Made by a program: the position numbers and the translations under genes. Shown one piece after another: positions 49,603 through 60,987 of a stretch of 64,000 nucleotides of DNA. How positions within the stretch are numbered: the first letter of the stretch is position 1; each line of letters opens with the position of its first letter. The notes below the pieces were generated by a model. The model was not told where the DNA came from, searched no databases, and saw nothing but the letters and a program-made list of their open reading frames with translations. This DNA comes from Punctularia strigosozonata HHB-11173 SS5 (taxonomy: Eukaryota > Basidiomycota > Agaricomycetes > Corticiales > Punctulariaceae): assembly GCF_000264995.1 (NCBI RefSeq), contig NW_006767438.1:124001-188000 (forward strand), read 5' to 3'.

Positions 49603-50636
49603 ATGATAGTTGCGGGCGACAGCAAGCAGGCGCTTCTCGCAAATCAGCCGCAAGATGCTGAAACGCCATTTGCGCAAGCTGTATGTTTACAACGTCACAA
49701 TGACGCAGCCTGGACCTGACCTCCTTATAAGCAGGATGTTACTGTAAATCGCGCAGAAATCGACGCTGCAGAAGTTCCGCCACCTTACAGTCAAATCACA
49801 GGATCACCTATCCCTTCTGGTTCCTCGTCTCCACCTCGTGGACCGTCAGATGCCGACCCTGAAAATCGACCATTCCTCCCACCTGTGAAGCCATGCAACT
49901 ACCTCTATCTGTCTCGGCAAAACTCGTCTATACGCGGACAATACGTCGTGGATCCGTTGATGTCGGTTCCTTCGGTTATTCTACCTGAACTACCCGAAGG
50001 GGAGGTCCGGAAGAACTTGAGCATCAACAGCAAGAATGGCGGGATCAATGCAGAGATATGGGTGATGAAGAATTCGCGAGAAGGAAGTGAAGACAAAGGA
50101 ACTAGGACAACGCTGAACGTTGAATCGTACAACGGAAGTATTTTGGTCAAAGTGGTATGCAATTCGCCTTCATATGTGTTTGTCATATGCATGCTCATGG
50201 ACCCGATCTAGCGAACATCACCATCAGCATGCACACCCTTCATTCTGATGGCGACGGGCCATAATGGTGGCGTCATGATCCACGTTCCACGGACCTTCTG
50301 TGGTCCAGTATCCGCGTTCACGAAGAACGGTTCTGTTTCATGGTCGAACACTTTGGAGCCTCACGTTACTATGTTTTCCGAGCAATCCAACAAGTACGCA
50401 TATCTCTACGAGCGATTCCTCTTCCCTCTTTCTGATCGTCATTTTGTATGTACAGGCGACAGGCTTTCATCGGCGATTTATCCGCCTCGGGATGGGCGGA
50501 ATTGCCAGAGACATGGGTTGGCGACGAGATCGTGGCGGAGACATGGAACGGATCCATCAAGTTCCAGTTCATCGACGAGCCGGTGTTGCCTAGCACGAGC
50601 ATCCTCACCAAATTATTCGGCTGGGGCAAGGACTGA
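49603..50636 (+). CDS. Conserved fungal protein, DUF7330-like, with PPxY motif
   Basis: Four exons in phase (introns at about 49681, 50155 and 50390), roughly 280 aa. Start MIVAGDSKQALLANQ; a disordered N-terminus includes EVPPPYSQITGSP, a PPxY ligand for WW domains. The folded part reads YLYLSRQNSSIRGQYVVDP, NLSINSKNGGINAEIWVMKN, LNVESYNGSILVKV, FILMATGHNGGVMIHVPRTF, then WAELPETWVGDEIVAETWNG, a repeated beta-strand pattern with NG turns (xNGxIxxxI). This matches proteins annotated as DUF7330 in Agaricomycetes, as far as memory allows. No signal peptide or membrane segment. Function unknown. Confidence 0.7.
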
Positions 50637-51284
50637 TTAGTAGCGATGTCGGATGCATGGGCTTCTTCCTTGTACTGTACTCATTCATCGACATGCGGGA
50701 CCACGGATGATATGTGATACCTCATCATACTTCAGTGAGCCTTCCAAGCTCCACTTCGTACGGTCTTCGGAAGTTTGCGGTGGAGGGCGATTGCTGGGTT
50801 GAGTCGTGAGTGAGCGCGAAATCAACGTCGCTCGTCGGCTGGAGTCCGGCGCATATTTGTGCTTGTGGGTGCCATTTTGTGTTCCGCATGGGATGGATCA
50901 TATCGTTCATACCTGGGCGCTTGCATGCACATGTTTGGCTTTCCCTCCGTTGCTCTGGCAACGCCGCGGAACATTGCCTGATTCGGTAATCGTGCGACTG
51001 TACTTCCGCTTTTGGTGCGTCTTGTACCGCGCCCTCCTCACCAACTGCCCTCCCTTTAAGGAAGTGGGCGCGGTAGGCGCTGCTGGGCATTGTAGGTCCC
51101 CGTGTCCTCCTGAATCAATCGCACGCTGAGCTCGTCGCGCTCGCCAGTAGTCGTCTCCGTCTATAAAGGCCCCCGCTCTTCACGTCCTTCCCTATCATCG
51201 AGTTCGACCCCTCAGACGGAGCCTAGCAATCCAGAACTCCTCGAACTAGCATCCGCCTCAGCTACTTCCCTCAGACTCATTACA
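50637..51284. other. Intergenic with promoter
   Basis: Promoter of the gene starting at 51285, including a TATA box; nothing else supported. Confidence 0.45.
51162..51168 (+). promoter_or_regulatory. TATA box
   Basis: TATAAAG, about 120 bp before the ATG at 51285, followed by a C/T-rich leader. Confidence 0.55.
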
Positions 51285-51947
51285 ATGTCGGCCTCCACTT
51301 CTTCGTCCTCCCATGCCGTTTACGGATACTGGATGAAATCCGAGACTCAGGACCAGATTCGCGACAACGATGTCCTTGTGACTGCGGTACGGGAGGCATC
51401 TGCCCCCGAAGCCACGCTTGCTGCCCCTGCACCCGCGCATGTAACCTCATCTGCGCGTTCGCACCCTCAGGACCAAGAACTCGACGGCACTGGTATGCTC
51501 ACGCATCTTTTGCACTCCACGTAGCGTCACTAACGTGCATGCGCAGATGCCGTGGATGACTTCTTTGGCCTCACCCGCACGACACGTCCTCGCCCGCTGT
51601 CTAGCACGAGCGACCTTCCCCCGCCGTACCCCATCCAGGGAGACCTTCCCGCATACTCCCCCGAGGAACAGCACGAGCCCGTCACGCTCGCCATGCACCT
51701 CTTCAAATACGGCTTCCTCTTCCCTCCGTTCTGGATCATTGGCACCATCGTGCTCTTCTGCTCCCTAAACGCCCCTGCCGACTGGCACCCCGAGAAGACG
51801 GACCTCGCGCGCCAGCAGCTCTTGACCGATATTCGCGTTGTGGAAAGGCGATGGGCCAAGCGCTGCGCGTACGCTCTCGTCGCGCTTACCCTCTTTGTGG
51901 TGGTCGCCGTGGTCATCGCCCTCGCCGTCCTCAAGTGGTCTTCATGA
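51285..51947 (+). CDS. Two-span membrane protein with PPxY motif
   Basis: Exons 51285-51492 and 51547-51947, joined in phase 1 across a 54-bp intron; 202 aa. Disordered N-terminus (MSASTSSSSHAVYGYWM), then SDLPPPYPIQGDLPAYSPEE, which holds a PPxY and an LPxY motif, both WW-domain ligands. Two membrane segments follow: AMHLFKYGFLFPPFWIIGTI and CAYALVALTLFVVVAVVIAL, separated by a charged loop (PADWHPEKTDLARQQLLTDI). The pattern FKYGFLFPPFWIIG with two spans is, as I recall it, conserved across Agaricomycetes. Adaptor function for a Rsp5/NEDD4-type ligase is inference from the motifs. Confidence 0.78.
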
Positions 51948-53152
51948 AGACATCCCTTTCTCCAACCCTAGTGCCCGCAATGACGCCCACACAAACCCAT
52001 TCGACTGCAACGTCGCAACGCCAGAGGAGCTCGGCTCTCCCTCGAGCGTCTGCTTACGCCATACCTTCATTCATTCTTCGACATCTCTGGTACGACAAAC
52101 GACTGGATCGATGCCCCCCATTCAAGCAACTCTTACTCTCGACTGTAGCGATAACACCCATGCCTGATCGATGATTTCCCCGCCATCTGTACTCTGTATC
52201 GTTATTGGATTACTTTATGTCGCTCTTACGTTACAATCAATCAAAGAATTCTGCCGTGTTCTCCGTATCATTTGCGAGGAGTCTTTGACCAGTAAGGCGC
52301 GGAAAGTGCCGTTTTTGGCGAAAAGTCATGCGCACGTGGTTACCAAACTTCGCACTTACTCCCTTGACCAACGACGATCCCTCGGGTTCTTGTGCCGGCG
52401 CTCTACACGTCTTGACCAATAGATATACTTACCTCGATACGGGTTGAAGACGAGTGCGAAATCATCGCGTACCTTGCAAGCTGAAACGGAACCTCGGGTT
52501 ATGTTCGTGGTTCTGTGTTATCCTTCCTTGCGGTCCATCGACACAAATGGCCGACACGGCGGAGAGTTGGCCACGGCATCCATTGTTGGAGCGACGTGTT
52601 ATACACTGAAAGCATCTTTTGGCACCACGGCGAATGGTTGCCCCTGCGCTGCATGCCTGCTCGTCAGGGAAGTACTGGCGGCGTGCGTGCAGCAACAGCT
52701 CGATTATTCATGCACTCCACCTTAGTACGTGTGGCGCGTTCTTATTGAATGACCAGACATCACTTGATCATGTTTTTCGTCACAGGATCATGTTCTCATC
52801 CGTTCCCGATTTTTCTTTGGTTGCTGCCTCGGTTCTGCCCAGCGCTGATGATGCATTGCGATGTGAAGGCGAGGCCAAAAGTCATCCCCGCACGATGCAC
52901 CGATTCCCGGGGTTGTGGCCTGGAATTGTCCCGGTGGAGATGATGTGGCCGCGCGCACCGCCAGCATCCCGATATGGTGCGACAGCGGCCAAACACGGCG
53001 ATATCTCTTCCTAGTCCATACGGCAGATGATCTGCACAGGCGCTACGAAAATAGACCGGCAACGTCGTCGTCGACGTCGTTCTCACGGTTTGGCGAGGAT
53101 CTAAACGAACGGATCGGTTCAACCATCGAAGCCCTCTGCCACAAACGGGGAC

Positions 53153-53159
53153 TATAAAG
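53153..53159 (+). promoter_or_regulatory. TATA box of the RRM gene
   Basis: TATAAAG about 360 bp before the ATG at 53516; the gap is filled by a leader with an intron. Confidence 0.5.
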
Positions 53160-53311
53160 ACAGGGCGTCGGTCGACCCTCGCGCCCCAGGTTTTCCTCCA
53201 CCCACGACCACCGTCCGCCATCGGCAAGACACGGCTAACCTAACTTATCGCCTCAAATCAACAGTCCCGCACAAGTATCCAGCAACCCAAGACTCTTGTT
53301 GGCCGCGGCAA

Positions 53312-53361
53312 GTAAGCTCATATAATCTTGCCAGGAGGCCGACTAACCTGGGTACCTCCAG
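53312..53361 (+). other. 5' UTR intron of the RRM gene
   Basis: 50 bp: GTAAGC donor, GACTAAC branch-point-like sequence at 53341, CCTCCAG acceptor. Confidence 0.6.
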
Positions 53362-53491
53362 CCCGAATCTCGCCCGCCCAACTCTTTGGATAGTCTGCAC
53401 GCTAACCCTGGTTGCAGTCTACCTAGTTTTCTCGTCGCTCACGCTTTCGTTCTCTTTGTGCGTTTGTTCGTTGATTAGTCCCTCTCACGCT

Positions 53492-53506
53492 TATGATGAG
53501 CGCATA
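53492..53506 (+). promoter_or_regulatory. Short upstream ORF
   Basis: ATG ATG AGC GCA TAG lies 10 bp before the main ATG of the RRM gene and may damp its translation. Confidence 0.45.
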
Positions 53507-53515
53507 GCTCTAGGG

Positions 53516-56043
53516 ATGCAGTCACCCCAGGAATTTCAACCAACGCCCACGACACCGGGGCGCATCGCATCCTCCTCTCCGAATCAGACTCGCCGTCTCG
53601 TCGATCATAAGCAAGATATAGTCGTCACAGCCACACCACAAACGCCGACACCGCGAGTGCCGTTCAGCACCCCGCTCACACCGCCCGACTCCAGCAAATC
53701 TCGCAACTCCCTTGTCAACACGGGAGGGGCGGCGCCTGATTTCCAGAATTCGGGCCAGACGAACCAGCTCACGACCTCCATCGACCTTTCCCAGCTTTCC
53801 TCGGCTCTCGATAGTCCGTTGGCCCAGAAGAGTACAGGATCGCTCGAGAACACTCGCTCGCCGGAGCTTGCTGGTACGCATGTATTTTTCTCTCCTGGCT
53901 AGATGCTGATCGATCGGCAGCCTTGAACGTCAAAGTCAACGCCCCGTCTCCTCCCGCCCGTACGCCGCAGTCGGACATGTCCGCCACCCCCACTACGACT
54001 GAGAAACCCGCTCCTCTCGAGGATCACCGCACGCCGAACGTCTATATCAACGGCTTGCCGCCTAACTTCGCCGAGGAGGCACTGTATGCCATGACCAAGG
54101 TAGTGCGGCTTATCTCTAGTCATCCGGTCTTCGCTCAGTCTGTCCCTAGGAATTCGGCACCGTGATCAGTGTTCGAACCTTCACGCGTCACGTCTCAGAT
54201 CGCCCGAGTGGTTACGGCTTCGTTCTGTGGGAGCCCTCTGCTTTTTAACACGCGTTAAGCTTACGGTCATTAGGTTCGATTCCAATGATGCTGCTGAGTG
54301 CTGCATTGAAAGTCTTAGGAAGTATCGCAACCTGCATCCCTCGTTCTCCAAGGTGGGTACGATATGCTCCAATGTGAACTTCCGCGATTAACTTGCTGGT
54401 TTCAGGCTGTCCACAAGATTCCCGGTACCGTCTATGCCCACGTTCCTGCCACTGGCTCAGGCAAAAATACCGACCCACATTCCTTCAAGTCGAAGATGGA
54501 ACGGCTCAAGGACGAGAGTTCTACGAATCTCTATATGGAAGGGTGAGCGTCCCTTCATCGCCGTTGGACTGCAATCCTTATGTACTTCTCCAGTCTTCCT
54601 CTGAGTATCGACGAATCTGTAAGTTTGATAGTCCTACGGATGTAGCCGCTGACCAACATTGGTATAAAGACCCTCGAAGCACTCGTGACCCCGTATAAGA
54701 TCAAATCCAGCCGCTTCTTCCAGACCAAGCTGTCGAACCCGCCACGCGTCATCGCGTTCGTTCGTCTGGAGACCCGTGCAGCATGTGAGGAGATCATCGA
54801 GCGCCTTCACGGCCGGATGGTCAGAGGGTGGAATGATACTGGCAGCCGGATCTCGGTCCGGTTTGCTGACAGCAACGAGCAGCGGGAGCTTCGTGTACGC
54901 TCGATTTCCTACCTTTTGGCGCATTCTGACGATTCCTGTTTGCAGCGTAACGAGCGAGTGCCGCGCGAAACAGATGCTCCATCCCCCGCGAAGCTCACCA
55001 TGGCACAGGCAGCATTGCTTAACCTGCACGGCGGCGCACAAATTCGTAGCCCTTCTTTGCCGCAGCTTTCTCCGCGTCCTGGCCTTGACCCTGCGCTGGT
55101 TCTGCCGCCATCTAGCTCTCTCCCTGCCCACCCTGTGGTGGCGTCGTACCAGCAATCGTCTCCGATCCTGCCGGAAGTGGACAACCACATGGCAGCCCTA
55201 CTGTCGACATTGCACGGACCGACCCTGGGTGATATCAACGCAGCTCATCCCGGAAACAGCCGGGCTCGATACAACGGTTACACGGCTGTTGAGCAGCAGC
55301 TTATCCTGCAGGCTCAGCGCGACGCGTTGGAGTTGCAGCAGCAACAGCTTATTAGGGACCAGCAGGAAGCCTTGGCTCTCCAGGCTAAACAACAGGCTCT
55401 TGCATTGGAGCAAGCTCGGCTTCAGAAACAGCTCGCGGCCAGTAGACCACTTCGCGCCCGCGCGGAGACCTTCTCGCCCACTGACAGGCTGCCTATGACC
55501 GAAGCTGCGTTCCATGCCTCTGCTCGGGACTTTACTCGCACCGAAAACATCAACCGGTCTAACCATAGCCGTCTCGCGTCCACGGGCACTAGCCTTCCCT
55601 CCATCGAGTCCGCCGTCCACGCTCGGTCGACCACTTTGCCTAGTCACCATCGCAACAGGAGCGCGTCTATCTCCAAGAATGCCCACCACCGTAAAGCGAG
55701 CGCGACCGTTGACACGAAGCCCGGTGCTATCATCGACTCGCACGACAATGCAACTAACGCAGCCTCGAACCCTCAGAAGATCACCAATGCGCCCTCTGCT
55801 CCTACTCACGTCATGCACGAGGATTCGCCTCTTGTCAGCCCAGCGCTCACCTTTGCAGCTTCATCGCCCGCCACTTCCACATCTACCCTGAGCCCGGCTA
55901 GCCCGATGTTCGTTCCCGGTAGTGTCGGCTTTGGCAAGGCATCGGTTACCATCAGCGACGGGACCCATATCGATGGCCTTGGCCTTGGTGTCGGCGTGGA
56001 CAACTCTAAGGTTCAGTCCGTCGAGAGCAACATCCGCGACTGA
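53516..56043 (+). CDS. Two-RRM RNA-binding protein, RBMS/MSSP-like
   Basis: About seven to eight exons with 50-60-bp introns. Disordered N-terminus (MQSPQEFQPTPTTPG). RRM1: PNVYINGLPPNFAEEALYAM (RNP2) and SGYGFVLFDSNDAAECCIES (RNP1). RRM2: STNLYMEGLPLSIDE (RNP2) then PPRVIAFVRLETRAACEEII, ending GSRISVRFADSNEQRELR. The paired RRM layout resembles animal RBMS/MSSP proteins, which bind mRNA or single-stranded DNA. A Gln-rich coiled coil follows (EQQLILQAQRDALELQQQQL, then AKQQALALEQARLQKQL), then a Ser/Thr-rich disordered tail ending VQSVESNIRD. The start at 53516 is the first ATG in this frame after a uORF. A post-transcriptional regulator is the likely role. Confidence 0.85.
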
Positions 56044-56771
56044 TTGCCTTCCCCGCCTATGAGCGTTTAGGCATACGAATCTGTTTTTCGCATCCGTTTT
56101 CAAGTTTGCGTTCTTCCTTTCCCGAGTTTCGTCCCGCCCCGACACGTTCCCTGTCTTTCGTTCCCCGCGACAGTGTTCCCTCCATCCGCACGCGTAACTC
56201 CATCGTATCCTCCGTTTCTGTTCTCATCCTCTTTAGCACGTTTTTGTTGTTTTGATACTAATGGCTATCGTCCGCATCCCTCTGTACTACTCATCATAAT
56301 GAAGATACATCACTGTAACGTGGATCCCCTGCCGCCGTGTCTATACGCGACATACAAATAACCATCGGTCTCAGTTTGCGCACTTCTACGCAGCACACTC
56401 GGTAGTGCGGTGGCTGAATTATGGTACAACAGCCACCGGCGTTGATCTTCACCAGGCGCGCGTAAAGCTGCTGTGGCAGAGTGCGTGTTACGAAGATACG
56501 ACTTCGGGCTAGTGTCAGGCGAGGATTTGAGTTATCGTGATCCGGTTGTTCAAGACTGGAATCCGAACCAGGACAAGCCCTGGTTCCAACAGTTGCCGCA
56601 TCGTGGAGTGAAACTGATACCTCTTTGCCGGGTTGTGCAGCCTAATACATCCCGTATGTAACCCGCATTCAGTGCTGCGGGCTGCGTTCTTAACACCTGT
56701 TCGTAACGTCGACGTGACGTCGTTCAGTGGTGCAACCTTTTACGCGACAGCAACTTCATCAACATCCCTAG
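56044..56771. other. Intergenic
   Basis: 3' flank of the RRM gene and promoter of the F-box gene. No RNA gene or repeat seen. Confidence 0.4.
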
Positions 56772-58106
56772 ATGAGCTCGTATATCAGGCTACCACAGGA
56801 GCTGACCGACATCATTGTGGAATTCTTGAGGTGAGAAATGCACTACTTTCTGAATGATTCGATGCACAACAGTGTACAACGCGTCTCTGCAGGAACGACA
56901 CAAGGTCCTTGCGCTCTATAGCTCTTGTCTCATCCTCATGGAGGCAGGCGAGCCAGCGCCATCTCTTTGGCGAAATATATCTGAACAACTCAAGCAAATG
57001 CGCGCGATTCTACGAGGTGGTGCATATTCGCCCAGACCTCGCTTGCGCTGTCCGGAAGCTAGAAATTGATATCTCCCTGGAACTTGTGGTAACAGAAGCA
57101 CTTCCATTAATATAGAGAGGCATCCGTATACTGACTTTCGTCTCAGGAACCCTGGCTGGAAGATGCCATCGCCAAATTGGCACCGGTCCTTCATGCCGTC
57201 GACTGCCTTTATCTGTGGGATCGTCTAGGATTACCTCCTAGCCCTTGGCCATTCGCTTCTTCCCTTTTCAGATTCAAATCCGTCACTAAGCTTATATACG
57301 AGTCTATCTACTTCTCGTCTTTGAAAAGATTCGCAGACACGCTCCGGCCATTCCCCTGCCTCTCTACCCTCGAGCTTCGTTCGATCCATTGGGCTTTCTA
57401 TCACGACGCGACGAGGGATGACGGGGCTCCCCTGCAGCTGACAAGTTTGGCACTACACAAATGTGCAGCGCCTGAAATTCTGCTATGGCTTTTACATAAT
57501 CGGTCCCTCGGGAATATCAAGATGCTAACCGTCGATGGAGACGGTGTCCGCGATTCAGGTCCTGAGGTCCTCGCTGCATTAGCGGAGGGTTTGGACCACT
57601 TGCAAATTGACCAGGGAATGCATTTGGCGACTTCGGGTGAGGAGTATAGCCCTCTTGGCCACAATCGATACGTTGACCGACATGCTCCGCCAGATCATCT
57701 TTGCAGACTCGTCGAAGGTCTGAGTAATATGAAGCAACTTTCCTACAATTCGCCGATCGGAACATTACTCAGTGGATACGACTGCTCCTGGCTCCCTCGG
57801 CTTCTTTCTAGTATACCCTCTCCGGGATTCAAGGGTCTCACAATCACCTATCGCTGTCCGGATTCTGTTTATAACTCATCCATGATCAGTGCTCGCTTCT
57901 TTAGGTATATTCGCGACACATTCCCAATAGAAACGCTGAAGGGTATTCGTTCACTTCGCCAATTCACCTTCATTTTGCTCTCGCCACCTCATATGTACGA
58001 CAGAGTTCTGCGAGACGCTATCGACGAAGTACGGCTGTACTACAAAGCGCTAGAAACATCGGGCGTAGTCACACGAGTAACTATCGATGTCGGCGATGAT
58101 GCCTAG
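56772..58106 (+). CDS. F-box protein with LRR-like C-terminus
   Basis: Exons 56772-56830, 56893-57088 and 57147-58106, all in phase; 404 aa. Start MSSYIRLPQELTDIIVEFLR is a typical N-terminal F-box, continued by SLRSIALVSSSWRQASQRHL. The rest contains leucine-rich segments (LSTLELRSIHW, LQLTSLALHKC, MKQLSYNSPIG, FKGLTITYRC) and ends VTRVTIDVGDDA. This is the standard Agaricomycete F-box layout; such proteins link substrates to the SCF complex through Skp1. Target unknown. Confidence 0.85.
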
Positions 58107-58169
58107 GCCGGGGACGAGCTACATGATACCTGCCTCACAGTCTATCTGCAAGTGTACGACCGGGCAATT

Positions 58170-60129
58170 CTAAATTCGATTACGCCTACAGCGGTTGCAA
58201 ACAAGGATTTCGCAGCCTCGGCATTTCTGAAAGAATGTCAATACCTTGTAATCCTTTGAAGACCAGTTTATACTCACGAAGAGATACATGGGAAGATGGT
58301 GGTAGCAGTGTTGACACTTGCCTCCTCCGTGTCGATGACTCCAGCTGGGGTGTTCGCAATCGTGGTTGACTCGCAGATCTTCGATAGCCTGTCGCACAAG
58401 TCTTGCTCGATGGTCGTAAGGAGATTCCTTCTGAGGGAATTCATGCTCATTCCTGGCGCGCTCCTTTCCCTTTCCGGTATGCACTGTGCGGGACCCATGG
58501 GACTCGAAACCCTCGCGGAACGCTGCCGCGCTTGTGGATCTTGTGGCGGTTGGTCCACTGCTTGGAGAAGCTCGGGACACCGCTGCCGCCAGATGTGAGT
58601 GCACCCCGGGTCGTGGGGCAAGTAACATAGCCATCGTAGTGGCGGGCTCGTCCGGCGTCTGCTGTCGAGAGGGTTGGTTCCAGGAGCGAACCGCAGGGGC
58701 GGGCGCTGAGCGTGCAGGGATGGGATTAGCAGGAGCTGCTCGCTCTGGAGCGGGAGCAGGAGCGGGAGCAGGAGCGAAGCCATATTGACGAACGGGAGGG
58801 ACATATGCGGGGCGTACAGGGGTGGGGTCAATAACAGGCGCAGGAACTCGAGGAGCTGGAGCTGGGGCAAAGCCGTATTGACGGTCCACGCGGGCTTCGG
58901 CAGCTGCCACCAGCCGACGTTCATCCCATTGCGGGCAAGAACAAGTCTTCCACCTTGCCCTGCACAAGTAGCAAAACTCGGTTTTGCATCGGCATGTCAT
59001 GTGGTAGCATCCGATAATGAGTTCGATCATCTGTTCGCAGCCAGGGCAGCGAGTCCAGCCCTCCCTTTGTCCGACGCTGAGGACTTCTGCCTCGCTGTCG
59101 TTCTTCTTGCAGATGTGGGCAAGTTCGTCCACCTTCGCTTTGCAGAAAGAGCACGTGCGGGTCTTGCATGTCGAGGAGTTACACTCGTAGATGGTACCCT
59201 GAGATTTCTGAGCCCCGAGGAACGTGCTGCAAGCGGGTGCGGCACAGTACACCCTCTTCATGGTGCTGAACTCCTTGCGCTTCTCCAAGAAAGCATTCAC
59301 TTGCGCGCTCTCCATATGCGGGCGGACCGCGTCGAAGGATATGTGCTGTCGGCAGCAGCGAGGTGGGAACAAGGATTCGTCGCGGGTTGCGGCCTGGAAG
59401 AGATCCAGAACGCAATCCTTGTCGTAGAAGTGACCGCACGGCGCACGGACTTCCACCCCACGGATAGGATCTTGGCATACGACACAGTTGTGTCCCGTAA
59501 GCCTGTCTTGACGTCAGATATCTCCGGTCCTCTTGGAAGGTGATAAGCATACCGGTTGCTCGTGGTTTTTTGTTTTTCCGGGACCTTTGCGGCACCCTCT
59601 GCCTCCTCGGATGGCTCCAACAGCCGCGAGAACCACGATCCGACGGCGGAGAACCATGAGCTACCTTGAGGCTTCATGTTGCTAGCGCCGGTGGGGGCCC
59701 TGATCGAACCAGTGTGATATCAGACTGGAACGTGACGCGAAAGATAGCGAATCAACTTCACCTTGAACTCGGGGTTGCAGGCGTCTCCAAAGATCGATGG
59801 CCATCGACGACTTGAGAATTGTTAAAGAGGATAACGGAGGAGAACGACTCAGGCGTACCGACGGTGTCTAGCGCTAGCCCGCCGTTTCCTCCGGCTAGTT
59901 GCAAGGCCATCTGGCGATCCGCGTTGAACTGCTCGAGTTGTCGAGCATCTTCAGCGAGGAGCGCCAGCGCCAAGTCTGTATCGGTCTGCGGGTGATGGGT
60001 GTCGTCGACAACGTCTTCGAGATTGAGTTGTTCGATGAGTGCGAGGAGGTCTTGTTCCTCGCGGCCGAAGACTGTGTTTCTGGCCCTACTGGACTGGGGC
60101 TGACGAGATGGCCCTGCGGGAGCGGCCAT
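58170..60129 (-). CDS. RBR-type E3 ubiquitin ligase
   Basis: RING-between-RING ligase that passes ubiquitin through a catalytic Cys in RING2. Start MAAPAGPSRQPQSSRARN (60129); the N-terminus has a helical segment (LALALLAEDARQLEQFNADR). RING1: NCVVCQDPIRG, CGHFYDKDC, PPRCC. IBR: YCAAPACSTF, CNSSTCKTRTCSFCKA, LAHICKK. RING2: TRCPGCEQMIELIIGCYHMT then CKTEFCYLCRARWKTCSC; the Cys in GCYH is the expected catalytic residue. A long linker has Ala-Pro repeats (APAPAPAPAPE). The C-terminus adds a Cys/His cluster (CEHPSWSHRHGGGKCQHC, CRGCEILVCNRC) seen in some fungal RBRs. About four exons; RING1 is completed across a 50-bp intron (GTATGC...GACAG) and the last Cys pairs lie in the final exon. Confidence 0.9.
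58747..58776. repeat. 12-bp tandem repeat in the RBR linker
   Basis: Units of GGAGCGGGAGCA (plus strand) encode APAP on the minus strand; a second, shorter Ala-Pro run lies near 58850. Confidence 0.7.
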
Positions 60130-60987
60130 CGTGAGGGCAGGTCCCAAGGCGTTTATCCTATTCGAAAGCTATCGAGCGCCATTTCGCGCCCGGCGTGTAC
60201 ATGTACGCCGTGTGACCTGCACATGCCGTCCACATCGGGTAGTTACTAGTCCTTGTCAATGCACTGAGCGAGTTGGCACGTCATCGATCTCCCCAGTGAA
60301 CCATGTCGGGCGGTCGGACAGGGGGCAAGGTCGGTGAACTGAGAATCGGTCAAGATGAAATGCGAGCGATGCGGTTCAAAGCAGACCATCTACAGCGTCG
60401 ACGTCCGTCTCGACATGCGAGCAATTCCCACGATTTATGGTTGAATGCAAGGACGATTTGATGTACATACAGTACAATGCGCTTTATCATGGTTGCTATT
60501 GGCTACATCTATGTATTGGGGTCGCGGAGCAAGAGTACTGGCCTAGTCCATTTGCGGTGACTGTGAGCACCGTCGTGGTGCAGCTAAGTATGCGCTCGTT
60601 TAGTCAGCACTCACGCAAGAGACGTTTTGGCAACGAACACGTCTTATACGTCCGCCGGATTCAAGGATGCGTTCTTCTGATGGAGGGCAGGCGTCCGGTC
60701 CAAATTTGAATGGGAAGAGAAGCAAAGAGTACATTAACATGGGAGCCGCATTTCTTCGTGTTTGGACTACGGGTTACAAAAGTGGTATTAATCTACGTTC
60801 GTGGGGGATATCAAGAGCATTTGTGCGTGTCTGGTGAGATCGCGGTTGCGAAAGCTGGAGATAAAGAGCGAGAGTCATCCAGGCCAGGCCAAGAGGGAAG
60901 TCCGTCATAACTACGGTACCGTGCGCCTACGACGGAACAAGGCTATTTTAGGGGAGGGATGCGGTAGTTAACCTCGTCGAAAAGGGT
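60130..60987. other. Intergenic
   Basis: RBR promoter side and 3' flank of the surface-protein gene. ORF 60437-60709 (plus) has no recognisable domain. Confidence 0.4.

Larger units (their letters stand above)
51948..53515. other. Intergenic and 5' UTR of the RRM gene
   Basis: 52000-53100 holds no supported gene. A TATA box (53153), a 5' UTR intron (53312-53361) and a small upstream ORF (53492-53506) belong to the RRM gene. Confidence 0.5.
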
